Assembly: GCA_900539645.1 (NCBI GenBank)
Contig: UQCY01000133.1
Span: 1-5,210, forward strand
From: an uncultured Clostridium sp.
Lineage (GTDB): Bacteria; Bacillota; Clostridia; Peptostreptococcales; Peptostreptococcaceae
Direction of reading: 5' to 3'
DNA: 5,210 nucleotides
Both the position numbers and the translations under genes were made by a program. Below the pieces are notes generated by a model. That model saw only the letters and a program-made list of their open reading frames with translations. It searched no databases and had not been told where the DNA came from. This document shows, one piece after another, positions 1-5,210 of this stretch. Position 1 is the stretch's first letter, and the number at the start of each line of letters is the position of its first letter.

Positions 1-546
1 TTTCTTTTCTAACTGAGCTGCACCTAAGTGTATTAATAAGTCAGTTATTACAAATACTGGATCTGTTGGGTCTTCACCTATATTAACTTCTACAACAGAA
101 CCATCTTTTTTAGCTACTACACCGTGAAGTGATAGTGGAGTTGTTACCCATTGATATTTTTTTATACCACCGTAGTAGTGAGTGTCTAAATATGCAAATC
201 CATCTGTTTCATATAAAGGATTCCGTTTAACATCTATACGTGGAGAATCTATATGCGCTCCTAATATGTTCATACCATGAGATATAGGCTCTTTACCTAT
301 CTGGAATAATGCTAGTGATTTTTTCATACAAGCAGCGTAAACTTTATCCCCTGCTTTTAATTCTTTACCTTCAGCTATTACATCTTTGATGTTTCTGTAT
401 CCTGCTTTTTCAGCCATTTTTATTGATAAAGTAACACATTCTCTTTCTGTTTTACCTTCATCTAAGCATTTTTTGTATTTTTCATTTACTTCTTCTAATT
501 CTTTAAGCTGACAATCATTGTATTTTGTCCAAAGATTTTTTGACAT
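1..546 (-). CDS. M18 family zinc aminopeptidase (ApeA-like), 3' end cut by window edge
   Basis: This is the N-terminal part (182 codons, ending in LGAAQLEKK) of a third M18 aminopeptidase; the rest lies left of the window. The family forms large cytosolic TET-type assemblies that remove N-terminal residues from peptides using two metal ions. The start ATG at 544-546 gives MSKNLW, which lines up with MEKKNLW of the complete copy at 2753-4144 and has an AGAGGG ribosome binding site 8 nt upstream. The metal-ligand histidine and its partner aspartate are present in GAHIDSPR (H98, D100). By eye it is about 75% identical to the complete copy over this part. The first 70 residues are much less alike (roughly 58%) than the rest (about 85%). 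The reading frame is intact, so I see no sign of a pseudogene. Both copies share a CGG arginine codon at the same place, unusual in such AT-rich DNA. The missing C-terminal half means activity cannot be judged. Confidence 0.93.
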   Translation of the reverse strand, partial: MSKNLWTKYNDCQLKELEEVNEKYKKCLDEGKTERECVTLSIKMAEKAGYRNIKDVIAEGKELKAGDKVYAACMKKSLALFQIGKEPISHGMNILGAHIDSPRIDVKRNPLYETDGFAYLDTHYYGGIKKYQWVTTPLSLHGVVAKKDGSVVEVNIGEDPTDPVFVITDLLIHLGAAQLEKK

Positions 547-554
547 TTCAAAAG

Positions 555-560
555 CCCTCT
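555..560 (-). promoter_or_regulatory. Ribosome binding site of the left M18 gene
   Basis: The minus strand reads AGAGGG, 8 nt before the ATG at 546. It is a slightly off-consensus Shine-Dalgarno sequence but well placed, and it supports the MSKNLW start. Confidence 0.7.
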
Positions 561-586
561 TTCTTTTTTAAATATATTTATTTTAT

Positions 587-614
587 ATTTTATCACTAAA
601 AATATTTTAGTAAA
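587..614 (-). promoter_or_regulatory. Putative sigma-A promoter of the left M18 gene
   Basis: The minus strand has TTTACT (609-614) as a -35 box, 16 nt of spacer, and TAAAAT (587-592) as a -10 box. Each is close to consensus (4 and 5 of 6 bases). Transcription would start near position 580, giving a leader of about 35 nt. The promoter sits directly after the terminator-like hairpin of the transporter gene, as expected for a separate unit. AT-rich DNA gives such matches easily, so confidence is moderate. Confidence 0.4.
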
Positions 615-622
615 GCGTATAT

Positions 623-654
623 ATAAAGTGTAGCGGATAACCACTACACTTTAT
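623..654 (-). terminator. Hairpin terminator after the POT transporter gene
   Basis: On the minus strand ATAAAGTGTAGTGG pairs with CCGCTACACTTTAT around a TTAT loop: a 14-bp stem with one G-U pair, beginning 11 nt after the stop codon. On the plus strand the G-U pair becomes an A-C mismatch, so the minus direction fits better. The tail after the stem is only an ATATAT-like run and not a clean T tract, so the terminator may be leaky and let some transcription run into the M18 gene at 546. Confidence 0.7.
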
Positions 655-664
655 TTTAATTTAT

Positions 665-2062
665 TTATTTTTTAAATTCATCTAATGCCATTAACTGAAC
701 AAGTTTCTTTCTTAATATGAATAGCATTATTGCGAATACTATAAGCACTCCTGATATTGTTCCAAATATCTGAACATATCCCATTGTTGAAGTAAGTCCT
801 GCTAATTTACCTGATAGTAAGTTTGCAAAGAAGTTACTTAAATACCAAGCACCCATTGCAAGTGATCCATATCTTACTGGAGCTAGTTTGTTGAACATTG
901 CCATACCTATTGGAGATATACAAAGTTCTCCTATTGTTAATAGGAAATATGCTAATAAAACGAATAATATACTCATTTTTGCACTTCCATCTAATACTCC
1001 TCCAAGAGTTTTTATTCCTAATATTAAAACTACAAATGCTGATGCAGTTAATAACATACCTAAAGCCATTTTTGTTGGTATTGGTAAATCACCTTTTTCA
1101 GTTTTTTCTAGTTTTAACCATAAATTTGCAAGTATTGGAGAGAATGTTACACATAATATAGCATTAAATGATACTAACCAAGGAACTGGTACTGTAAATC
1201 CACCTATATTTCTGTTAACTAAGTCATTCATTAATATTGAGAATGAAGTCTGAGTCTGGAACCATGCTGCCCAGAATAATACGACAAATACGAATAATAC
1301 AGCCATAGCAATGATTCTTCTTTTTTCTGTTGTTGTTAAAGGCTGATGTTCGTGATGATGTTCTTCTGTTGATGCTTTTGCTTTTTTATTAGCTTTTTTG
1401 TTAGCTGGATATTTACCAACTTCTCCTAACCATTTTGGAGACATCACTGCTATGAAAACAGCTACGAAGAACATTACTATTGATGACATTAAGAATATAT
1501 ATCTGTATCCATAAGATAATATTTCTCCACTTGCTGATATTTCGGCAAACCATTTATCTGCTATAAGACCTGAGAATATTGGGCCAAAGAATGAACCTAT
1601 GTTTATAGCCATGTAGAATAACGCATAAGCTGCATCTTTTCTACTTAAATCATCTTGATCGTAAAGAGAACCAACAAGGTTACTTATCTGTCCTTTAAAG
1701 AACATACCTGCTAATATAAGGACTAATAGTCCCATCCATATACCACCTATTGATGGTTTTGCAAAGAATAGAGTTAAATAACCTAATCCTGTTAGTATTG
1801 ATCCTAATACTAATGATTTCTGAATTCCTAAGAAATTATCTGTTATCCATCCACCAAGAATAGAACCCATATAGTTTATTGCTGTATAAAGACCTATTAT
1901 TGATGATGCCTTAGCAACGCTAAGACCTAGACCGTTAGCACTAACATCTGCTGTTAAGAATAGTATAAATACAGATGAGAATGCATATCCACAGTAGCTC
2001 TGAAGTGCTATAGAAATGTTTACTAGCCAAAGCCCTATTGGATGCTTAGTTTTTTCTGCCAT
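665..2062 (-). CDS. POT/PTR2-family peptide transporter (divergent, 12-helix form)
   Basis: An inner-membrane protein of the proton-dependent oligopeptide transporter family (major facilitator superfamily), expected to import di- or tripeptides. Family marks: GGWITDNFLG after helix 2 (residues 70-79); FFKGQISNLVGSLY with the helix 4 lysine K123 (121-134); the PTR2 signature FYMAINIGS (149-157); FWAAWFQ in helix 7 (263-269); and GELCISPIG with the helix 10 glutamate E379 (378-386). About twelve hydrophobic segments can be seen. Several features are odd. The ExxERF motif of helix 1 is replaced (residues 16-21 read ISIALQ). The glutamate of the helix 7 FEQ motif is F268. The loop between helices 6 and 7 (about 209-249) is polar, rich in Lys and His (EEHHHEH at 233-239), and too short for the two extra helices of most bacterial POTs. 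The length (465) is slightly short. The ATG at 2062 has an AGGAGG 8 nt upstream. It is flanked by M18 aminopeptidases, which fits peptide use. Family is certain; substrate and coupling are not. Confidence 0.93.
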   Translation of the reverse strand: MAEKTKHPIGLWLVNISIALQSYCGYAFSSVFILFLTADVSANGLGLSVAKASSIIGLYTAINYMGSILGGWITDNFLGIQKSLVLGSILTGLGYLTLFFAKPSIGGIWMGLLVLILAGMFFKGQISNLVGSLYDQDDLSRKDAAYALFYMAINIGSFFGPIFSGLIADKWFAEISASGEILSYGYRYIFLMSSIVMFFVAVFIAVMSPKWLGEVGKYPANKKANKKAKASTEEHHHEHQPLTTTEKRRIIAMAVLFVFVVLFWAAWFQTQTSFSILMNDLVNRNIGGFTVPVPWLVSFNAILCVTFSPILANLWLKLEKTEKGDLPIPTKMALGMLLTASAFVVLILGIKTLGGVLDGSAKMSILFVLLAYFLLTIGELCISPIGMAMFNKLAPVRYGSLAMGAWYLSNFFANLLSGKLAGLTSTMGYVQIFGTISGVLIVFAIMLFILRKKLVQLMALDEFKK

Positions 2063-2070
2063 GAGATTTT

Positions 2071-2078
2071 CCTCCTTT
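2071..2078 (-). promoter_or_regulatory. Ribosome binding site of the POT transporter gene
   Basis: The minus strand reads AAAGGAGG, ending 8 nt before the ATG at 2062. It is the strongest Shine-Dalgarno sequence in the window and fixes the start codon. Confidence 0.88.
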
Positions 2079-2289
2079 GAATATATATATAAATTTTTAA
2101 TTTATATCCTGTTTAGTTTTGGAGATTATAAAGACTTGTATTAATTATTTTTTTCTCAATTTTTAATTTTAATTTTTTATATTTAATCTTAACTTTTATA
2201 ATTTATTAAGTTGATTTGCTTTTTAATATATAATACTTTTATTTGTTATTTTATTAAGTTTCATAAGAATTTATTATTAATTTTATAAT

Positions 2290-2303
2290 TAAAAACGTTT
2301 TCT
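2290..2303 (-). promoter_or_regulatory. cre-like site (possible CcpA operator)
   Basis: The minus strand reads AGAAAACGTTTTTA, which matches the idealised catabolite-responsive element TGAAAACGTTTTCA at 12 of 14 positions and keeps the central CG. It would lie about 10 to 23 nt downstream of the transcription start predicted from the promoter at 2320-2348, a place where CcpA usually represses. CcpA control is inferred from the motif and position only. Confidence 0.38.
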
Positions 2304-2319
2304 TATCTTTATAGTTATT

Positions 2320-2348
2320 ATAATAACATAAAGATTATTTTTTGTCTA
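2320..2348 (-). promoter_or_regulatory. Putative extended -10 promoter of the POT transporter gene
   Basis: The minus strand has TAGACA (2343-2348) as a -35 box, a 17-nt spacer ending in TGT, and TATTAT (2320-2325) as a -10 box. Both boxes match consensus at 5 of 6 bases, and the TGn before the -10 box makes it an extended -10 promoter. Transcription would start near 2313, leaving a leader of about 250 nt. It has the same form as the promoter of the middle M18 gene (TGGACA, 17 nt, TATTAT). The long distance to the gene is the main doubt. Confidence 0.5.
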
Positions 2349-2660
2349 CATCTATTTTTTATTCAAAATTTTACATTACATGCTTATTTATATATAGGTT
2401 TACTTTATTTTAGTTTTAATTATTTAATTTAATATTTTTAGAATGTAATTTATTTACTCTCTTATTTTTTTAAATTAGAATATCCATATTTTTTCTATAC
2501 TTTTATACTTATTATTTATTCATTCACTTTATAGCTTAATTTTATTAATTTTTTGTATTTTATATACTTTATCAAAAATTTTACATTCTTGTTTTAATCT
2601 ATAATATTTTTGTATTAATTTTTTTAGAAATAATAAACTACTAAGCCTGTATAAATTCAT

Positions 2661-2701
2661 AAAAAAAGAGACCGCTACAAAATCTGTAACAATCTCTCTT
2701 T
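2661..2701 (-). terminator. Rho-independent terminator of the middle M18 gene
   Basis: On the minus strand AAAGAGAGATTGTTACA (2685-2701) pairs fully with 2663-2679 around a 5-nt loop (GATTT), giving a 17-bp stem that includes five G-U pairs. It ends in a run of seven T. Because the G-U pairs become mismatches on the plus strand, it works only in the minus direction. It starts about 50 nt after the TAA stop at 2753, so the M18 gene and the transporter gene are separate transcription units. Confidence 0.9.
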
Positions 2702-2752
2702 ATTTATAGATATGATTTCAAAATAATCTCTGTTTTCTTATTAAATTTTATA

Positions 2753-4144
2753 TTATGCATTTATAAGGAATGCTTTGTATGCTCTGTATGCTTCATATAT
2801 ATCTGCTTTGCTTCCTACTTCATATGGAGCATGCATATTAAGTACAGATATTCCACAGTCTATTACTTCCATTCCATAGTTTGCTGATATGTAAGCTATT
2901 GTACCACTTCCACCTACATCAACTTTACCGTATTCAACTAGCTGATATCCAACACCAGCATCATCCATTATTTTTCTTAGATTTGCTATATATTCAGCAT
3001 TTGCATCATTTGATCCATTTTTACCTCTTGAACCAGTGTGTTTGTTGAATGTTATACCAAATCCAATAGTTGCTGTACTTCTTCTTGTGAAGTATTCTGC
3101 GTATAGTGGGTCATAACAAGAACTTACATCTGATGATAACATCTTAGAGTTCTGAAGAGCTCTTCTTACTTTTACATTTGAATCCCCTTCAGTTAATGCT
3201 ACTATTTCAGCAACCATATTTTCAAAGAATTTTGACTGCATTCCTGTAGCACCCATGCTTCCTATTTCTTCTTTATCTACTAAGAAACAGCAAGAAGTTC
3301 TTTTTGTATCTTTAACTTCAAGCATTGCAAGTAAAGATGGGAATGCACATATTTTATCATCGTGTCCGTATGAAAGTATCATACTTCTATCTAAACCACA
3401 GTCTCTAGCTTTTCCTGCTGGAACTATTTCTAATTCTGCTGACTGGAAATCTTCTTCTTCCATATTGTATTTTTCTTTTAATAATTTTAATACATTTGCT
3501 TTTACAGCGTCTTTTTCATCTTTTAATTCTGATTCTTCTAGTGGTTTACTAGCTATTAGTATATCTAGATTTTCACCTTCGATAACTGTAGCAGCTGGTT
3601 TTTCTAACTGAGCTGCACCTAAGTGTACAAGTAAGTCAGTTACTACAAATACAGGATCTGTTTCATCTTCACCTATATTAACTTTTACTACGCTACCATC
3701 TTTTTTAGCTATTATACCATGTATTGCTAATGGTTCAGTTACCCACTGATATTTTTTTATACCACCGTAGTAGTGAGTATCTAAGTAAGCTAATCCATCA
3801 GTTTCATATAAAGGATTCCGTTTTACATCTAGTCTTGGAGAATCTACATGTGCTGCTAGTATATTCATACCATGAGATATAGGTTCTTTACCTATCTGGA
3901 ATAATGCTATTGATTTGTTCATACAGCAAGCATATACTCTGTCACCTGCATTTAATGTTTTTCCTTCTGATATAACTTCTTTTAAATCTTTAAATCCAGC
4001 TTCTTTAGCTTTTTCAATTGTAAAGTCGATTGCTTCTCTTTCTGTTTTACATTCATTTAAACAGTTTTTATACTGTTCATTAACATCTGTTAATTCTTTT
4101 AACTGTTCTTCACTGTACTTGTTCCAAAGATTTTTTTTCTCCAT
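2753..4144 (-). CDS. apeA: M18 family zinc aminopeptidase (ApeA type), complete
   Basis: A complete 463-residue cytosolic metallo-aminopeptidase of family M18, which trims N-terminal residues from peptides, probably as a large TET-type oligomer. All expected active-site parts can be seen: AHVDSP with metal ligand H99 and D101; HDDK with the bridging aspartate (D262/D263); DKEEIGSMG with the catalytic base E292 and ligand E293; SSDVS with ligand D339; KHTG with H369; and NMHAP with ligand H438. The length and the closing GGSGTIAYI ... NMHAPYEVGSKADIYEAYRAYKAF region resemble bacterial ApeA (M18 family aminopeptidase 1). No signal peptide or membrane segment is present. The ATG at 4144 has a GGAGG 9 nt upstream and agrees with the start of the left copy. 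It has its own promoter (4224-4252) and terminator. It lies between two close paralogues and upstream of a peptide transporter, so it likely breaks down imported peptides. Family is sure; substrate preference cannot be read. Confidence 0.97.
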   Translation of the reverse strand: MEKKNLWNKYSEEQLKELTDVNEQYKNCLNECKTEREAIDFTIEKAKEAGFKDLKEVISEGKTLNAGDRVYACCMNKSIALFQIGKEPISHGMNILAAHVDSPRLDVKRNPLYETDGLAYLDTHYYGGIKKYQWVTEPLAIHGIIAKKDGSVVKVNIGEDETDPVFVVTDLLVHLGAAQLEKPAATVIEGENLDILIASKPLEESELKDEKDAVKANVLKLLKEKYNMEEEDFQSAELEIVPAGKARDCGLDRSMILSYGHDDKICAFPSLLAMLEVKDTKRTSCCFLVDKEEIGSMGATGMQSKFFENMVAEIVALTEGDSNVKVRRALQNSKMLSSDVSSCYDPLYAEYFTRRSTATIGFGITFNKHTGSRGKNGSNDANAEYIANLRKIMDDAGVGYQLVEYGKVDVGGSGTIAYISANYGMEVIDCGISVLNMHAPYEVGSKADIYEAYRAYKAFLINA

Positions 4145-4153
4145 TTTTAAATT

Positions 4154-4158
4154 CCTCC
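4154..4158 (-). promoter_or_regulatory. apeA: Ribosome binding site of the middle M18 gene
   Basis: The minus strand reads TTGGAGG, with GGAGG ending 9 nt before the ATG at 4144. The spacing is normal and supports this start. Confidence 0.82.
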
Positions 4159-4181
4159 AATATTTAACCTTATATTATATA

Positions 4182-4199
4182 GTTGCTATACATAGCAAC
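4182..4199. promoter_or_regulatory. 18-bp perfect palindrome in the leader of the middle M18 gene
   Basis: GTTGCTAT and ATAGCAAC form 8-bp perfect inverted arms around two bases. The arms hold three G-C pairs in a very AT-rich spacer. It lies roughly 20 to 36 nt downstream of the predicted transcription start and 38 nt before the start codon. It could be the operator of a dimeric repressor, or in RNA a 7-bp hairpin with a UGUA loop that affects stability or translation. No other copy was found in the window, and I do not recognise the motif. Confidence 0.5.
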
Positions 4200-4223
4200 C
4201 GTTTCCCCCACACTTCGTTTATA

Positions 4224-4252
4224 ATAATATCATTTTGTGAATTATATGTCCA
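4224..4252 (-). promoter_or_regulatory. apeA: Putative sigma-A promoter of the middle M18 gene
   Basis: The minus strand has TGGACA (4247-4252), a 17-nt spacer, and TATTAT (4224-4229); both boxes match consensus at 5 of 6 bases with ideal spacing. Transcription would start near 4217, giving a leader of about 73 nt. This leader includes a G-rich stretch (GTGTGGGGG, complement of 4204-4212) and the palindrome at 4182-4199. Confidence 0.6.
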
Positions 4253-4540
4253 TATTATTTATTTCTTTTTTTAATACTTTTTTATTATAAGTTTTATTTA
4301 TTTTGGATATTTTTTGTATTACATTTATTTTTTTCAGTTATTTATAGTAACAATATCTTTTTAATTTTAATTTTTTATTTATTTTAACATTAAATTATAA
4401 GTTTATTTACAATTTTTTTAAAATACATTTTCTATTTTAAAGTGTTATTTTTTCTATAACTTATTATTATAATTCATTTCATATTTATGCAAATTATTTT
4501 ACAAATATGTAATAACTACGATAGTTAGGGCTGTATTTTT
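4253..4540. other. Gene-free AT-rich spacer between two M18 genes
   Basis: This stretch lies between the terminator of the right M18 gene and the promoter of the middle one. It is T-rich on the plus strand, and I see no gene, RNA or repeat in it apart from a small inverted repeat, TAACTA and TAGTTA around CGA, at 4513-4527. Confidence 0.55.
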
Positions 4541-4542
4541 AT

Positions 4543-4578
4543 AAAAAAATGCCACTGAAATATATTCAGCAGCATTTT
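4543..4578 (-). terminator. Rho-independent terminator of the right M18 gene
   Basis: On the minus strand AAAATGCTGCTGAA pairs completely with TTCAGTGGCATTTT around a 5-nt loop, a 14-bp stem with two G-U pairs, and runs into seven T. It starts 42 nt after the TAA stop at 4621. The G-U pairs show that it serves the minus strand. Confidence 0.88.
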
Positions 4579-4620
4579 ATATTAATTATTTATAAAAATA
4601 TACACTAAACTAAGCTTTTA

Positions 4621-5210
4621 TTATGCATTTAAAAGGAACGCTTTGTAAGCTCTAACTGCTTCGTATATATCTGCTTTGCTTCCTACTTCATATGGAGCAT
4701 GCATGTTAAGTACTGCTACACCACAGTCTATTACCTGCATTCCATAGTTAGCCATTATGTATGCGATTGTTCCACCGCCACCAGCGTCTACTTTACCCAT
4801 TTCAACCATCTGGTATTCTACATCTGCTTCGTCCATTATTCTTCTTAATTCTGCTACATATTCAGCATTTGCATCATTTGATCCATTTTTACCTCTAGCA
4901 CCTGTGTGTTTGTTGAATGTTATACCATTTCCAAAGAATGCTGAGCTTCTTTTTTCAAATACAGAAGCAAATAGTGGATCATAGCAAGCACTTACGTCAG
5001 ATGATAACATTTTTGAGTTCTGAAGAGCTCTTCTTACTTTTACATTTGAATCTCCTTCAGTTAATGCAACAAGTTCTGCTACCATATTTTCGAAGTATCT
5101 TGACTGCATTCCTGTAGCACCCATACTTCCTATTTCTTCTTTATCTACAAGTAGGCAGCAAGAAGTTCTTTCTGGATTTTCAACTTCTAACATAGCGAAT
5201 AATGATGGGA
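4621..5210 (-). CDS. M18 family zinc aminopeptidase (ApeA-like), 5' end cut by window edge
   Basis: The C-terminal 195 residues of another M18 aminopeptidase; the frame stays open to the right edge (PSLFAMLEVEN), so the start lies outside the window. The ATG at 5193 is an internal methionine matching M274 of the middle copy, not the true start. Active-site parts seen: DKEEIGSMG (catalytic base and metal ligand), SSDVS (metal ligand Asp), KHTG and NMHAP (metal ligand His). It aligns without gaps to residues 269-463 of the middle copy, with about 35 differences in the last 190 residues (roughly 82% identity by eye). The differences cluster just after the SSDVS ligand motif. It ends in KAFLLNA, like the middle copy (KAFLINA), and is followed by its own terminator, so it is probably expressed as a separate unit. 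Likely a working peptidase with a related but perhaps not identical substrate range. Confidence 0.95.
   Translation of the reverse strand, partial: PSLFAMLEVENPERTSCCLLVDKEEIGSMGATGMQSRYFENMVAELVALTEGDSNVKVRRALQNSKMLSSDVSACYDPLFASVFEKRSSAFFGNGITFNKHTGARGKNGSNDANAEYVAELRRIMDEADVEYQMVEMGKVDAGGGGTIAYIMANYGMQVIDCGVAVLNMHAPYEVGSKADIYEAVRAYKAFLLNA

Larger units (their letters stand above)
2081..2660. other. Gene-free, extremely AT-rich spacer (about 580 bp)
   Basis: No open reading frame of useful length, RNA gene or decayed gene could be recognised on either strand. The plus strand is strongly T-biased; for example, 2161-2220 holds 37 T and 17 A with only 6 G or C. The only structured part found is the promoter and cre-like region at 2290-2348. 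If that promoter is used, the stretch 2063-2313 is a 250-nt transcribed leader of the transporter gene. I could not recognise a riboswitch or T-box in it. A consensus TATAAT at 2125-2130 lacks a well-spaced -35 box and could be a second, weaker start. Confidence 0.6.

Noticed and set aside
1..546. Left M18 copy as a truncated pseudogene
   Set aside because: The frame is open to the window edge with conserved metal-site residues, and it has its own ribosome binding site and likely promoter. The truncation comes from the window.
888..1253. Plus-strand open frames over the transporter and M18 genes (888-1253, 898-1161, 3255-3611, 3915-4274, 4757-4984, 4917-5117)
   Set aside because: They lie opposite well-supported conserved genes, show no recognisable family features, and lack good ribosome binding sites. 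They are antisense shadows.
2314..2327. Perfect palindrome GTTATTATAATAAC as a PerR or Fur-type operator
   Set aside because: It lacks the 7-1-7 layout of those boxes and consists mostly of A and T; a 14-bp AT palindrome is expected about once by chance in this spacer. It also overlaps the likely -10 box.
2365..2587. Repeated AAAATTTTACATT at 2365-2377 and 2575-2587
   Set aside because: Only 13 nt and almost all A and T; likely chance in such biased DNA, with no similarity in the flanks.
4174..4198. A second promoter with TATAAT at 4174-4179 and TTGCTA at 4193-4198, with the palindrome in a MerR-like spacer
   Set aside because: The spacer is only 13 nt, no proper -35 box lies at 16 to 20 nt, and a better-spaced promoter exists at 4224-4252.
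4513..4527. TAACTA-CGA-TAGTTA inverted repeat as a terminator or attachment site
   Set aside because: The arms are only 6 bp, there is no T tract directly after them, and no recombinase or repeat partner is near.
2081..4540. Insertion sequence, CRISPR array, tRNA or riboswitch in the spacers
   Set aside because: No terminal inverted repeats, regular spaced repeats, tRNA-like folds or known aptamer cores were recognised in either spacer.
4621..5193. A short separate gene starting at the ATG at 5193
   Set aside because: The frame stays open to the window edge, and the methionine aligns with internal M274 of the complete copy, so the gene is simply cut by the window.

Overview
The window looks like chromosomal DNA from a low-GC Gram-positive anaerobe of the class Clostridia, possibly a peptide- and amino-acid-fermenting relative of the Peptostreptococcaceae. 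This rests on the very high AT content, AGGAGG-type ribosome binding sites, TAA stops, hairpin terminators with T tracts, and ApeA-type M18 aminopeptidases. Species cannot be set from the sequence alone. All four genes lie on the minus strand, so transcription runs from high to low coordinates.

Layout in the direction of transcription: (1) 4621-5210, the C-terminal part of an M18 aminopeptidase that runs in from outside the window, with a strong terminator at 4543-4578. (2) An AT-rich spacer of about 400 bp holding a good promoter (4224-4252) and an 18-bp perfect palindrome (4182-4199) in the leader of the next gene. (3) 2753-4144, a complete 463-residue M18 aminopeptidase, followed by a 17-bp-stem terminator (2663-2701). 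(4) A 600-bp extremely AT-rich spacer with no gene. It contains a likely extended -10 promoter (2320-2348) and a cre-like CcpA site (2290-2303) just downstream of the predicted start of transcription. (5) 665-2062, a 465-residue POT/PTR2-family peptide transporter, followed by a hairpin at 623-654. (6) 1-546, the N-terminal 182 codons of a third M18 aminopeptidase, cut by the window edge.

The genes make sense as a peptide-use cluster: the POT protein would import di- and tripeptides, and the cytosolic zinc aminopeptidases would release amino acids from peptides. Each gene seems to have its own promoter and terminator, so this is a row of separately transcribed units rather than an operon.

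The main points of interest are the three close M18 paralogues in one direct-repeat array, and a transporter that has lost the usual proton-coupling ExxER motif and the two extra helices of bacterial POTs. Also notable are a divergence hotspot between paralogues next to the metal site, and the probable CcpA-type control of the transporter. I found no mobile element, CRISPR array, RNA gene or clearly new multi-gene system.
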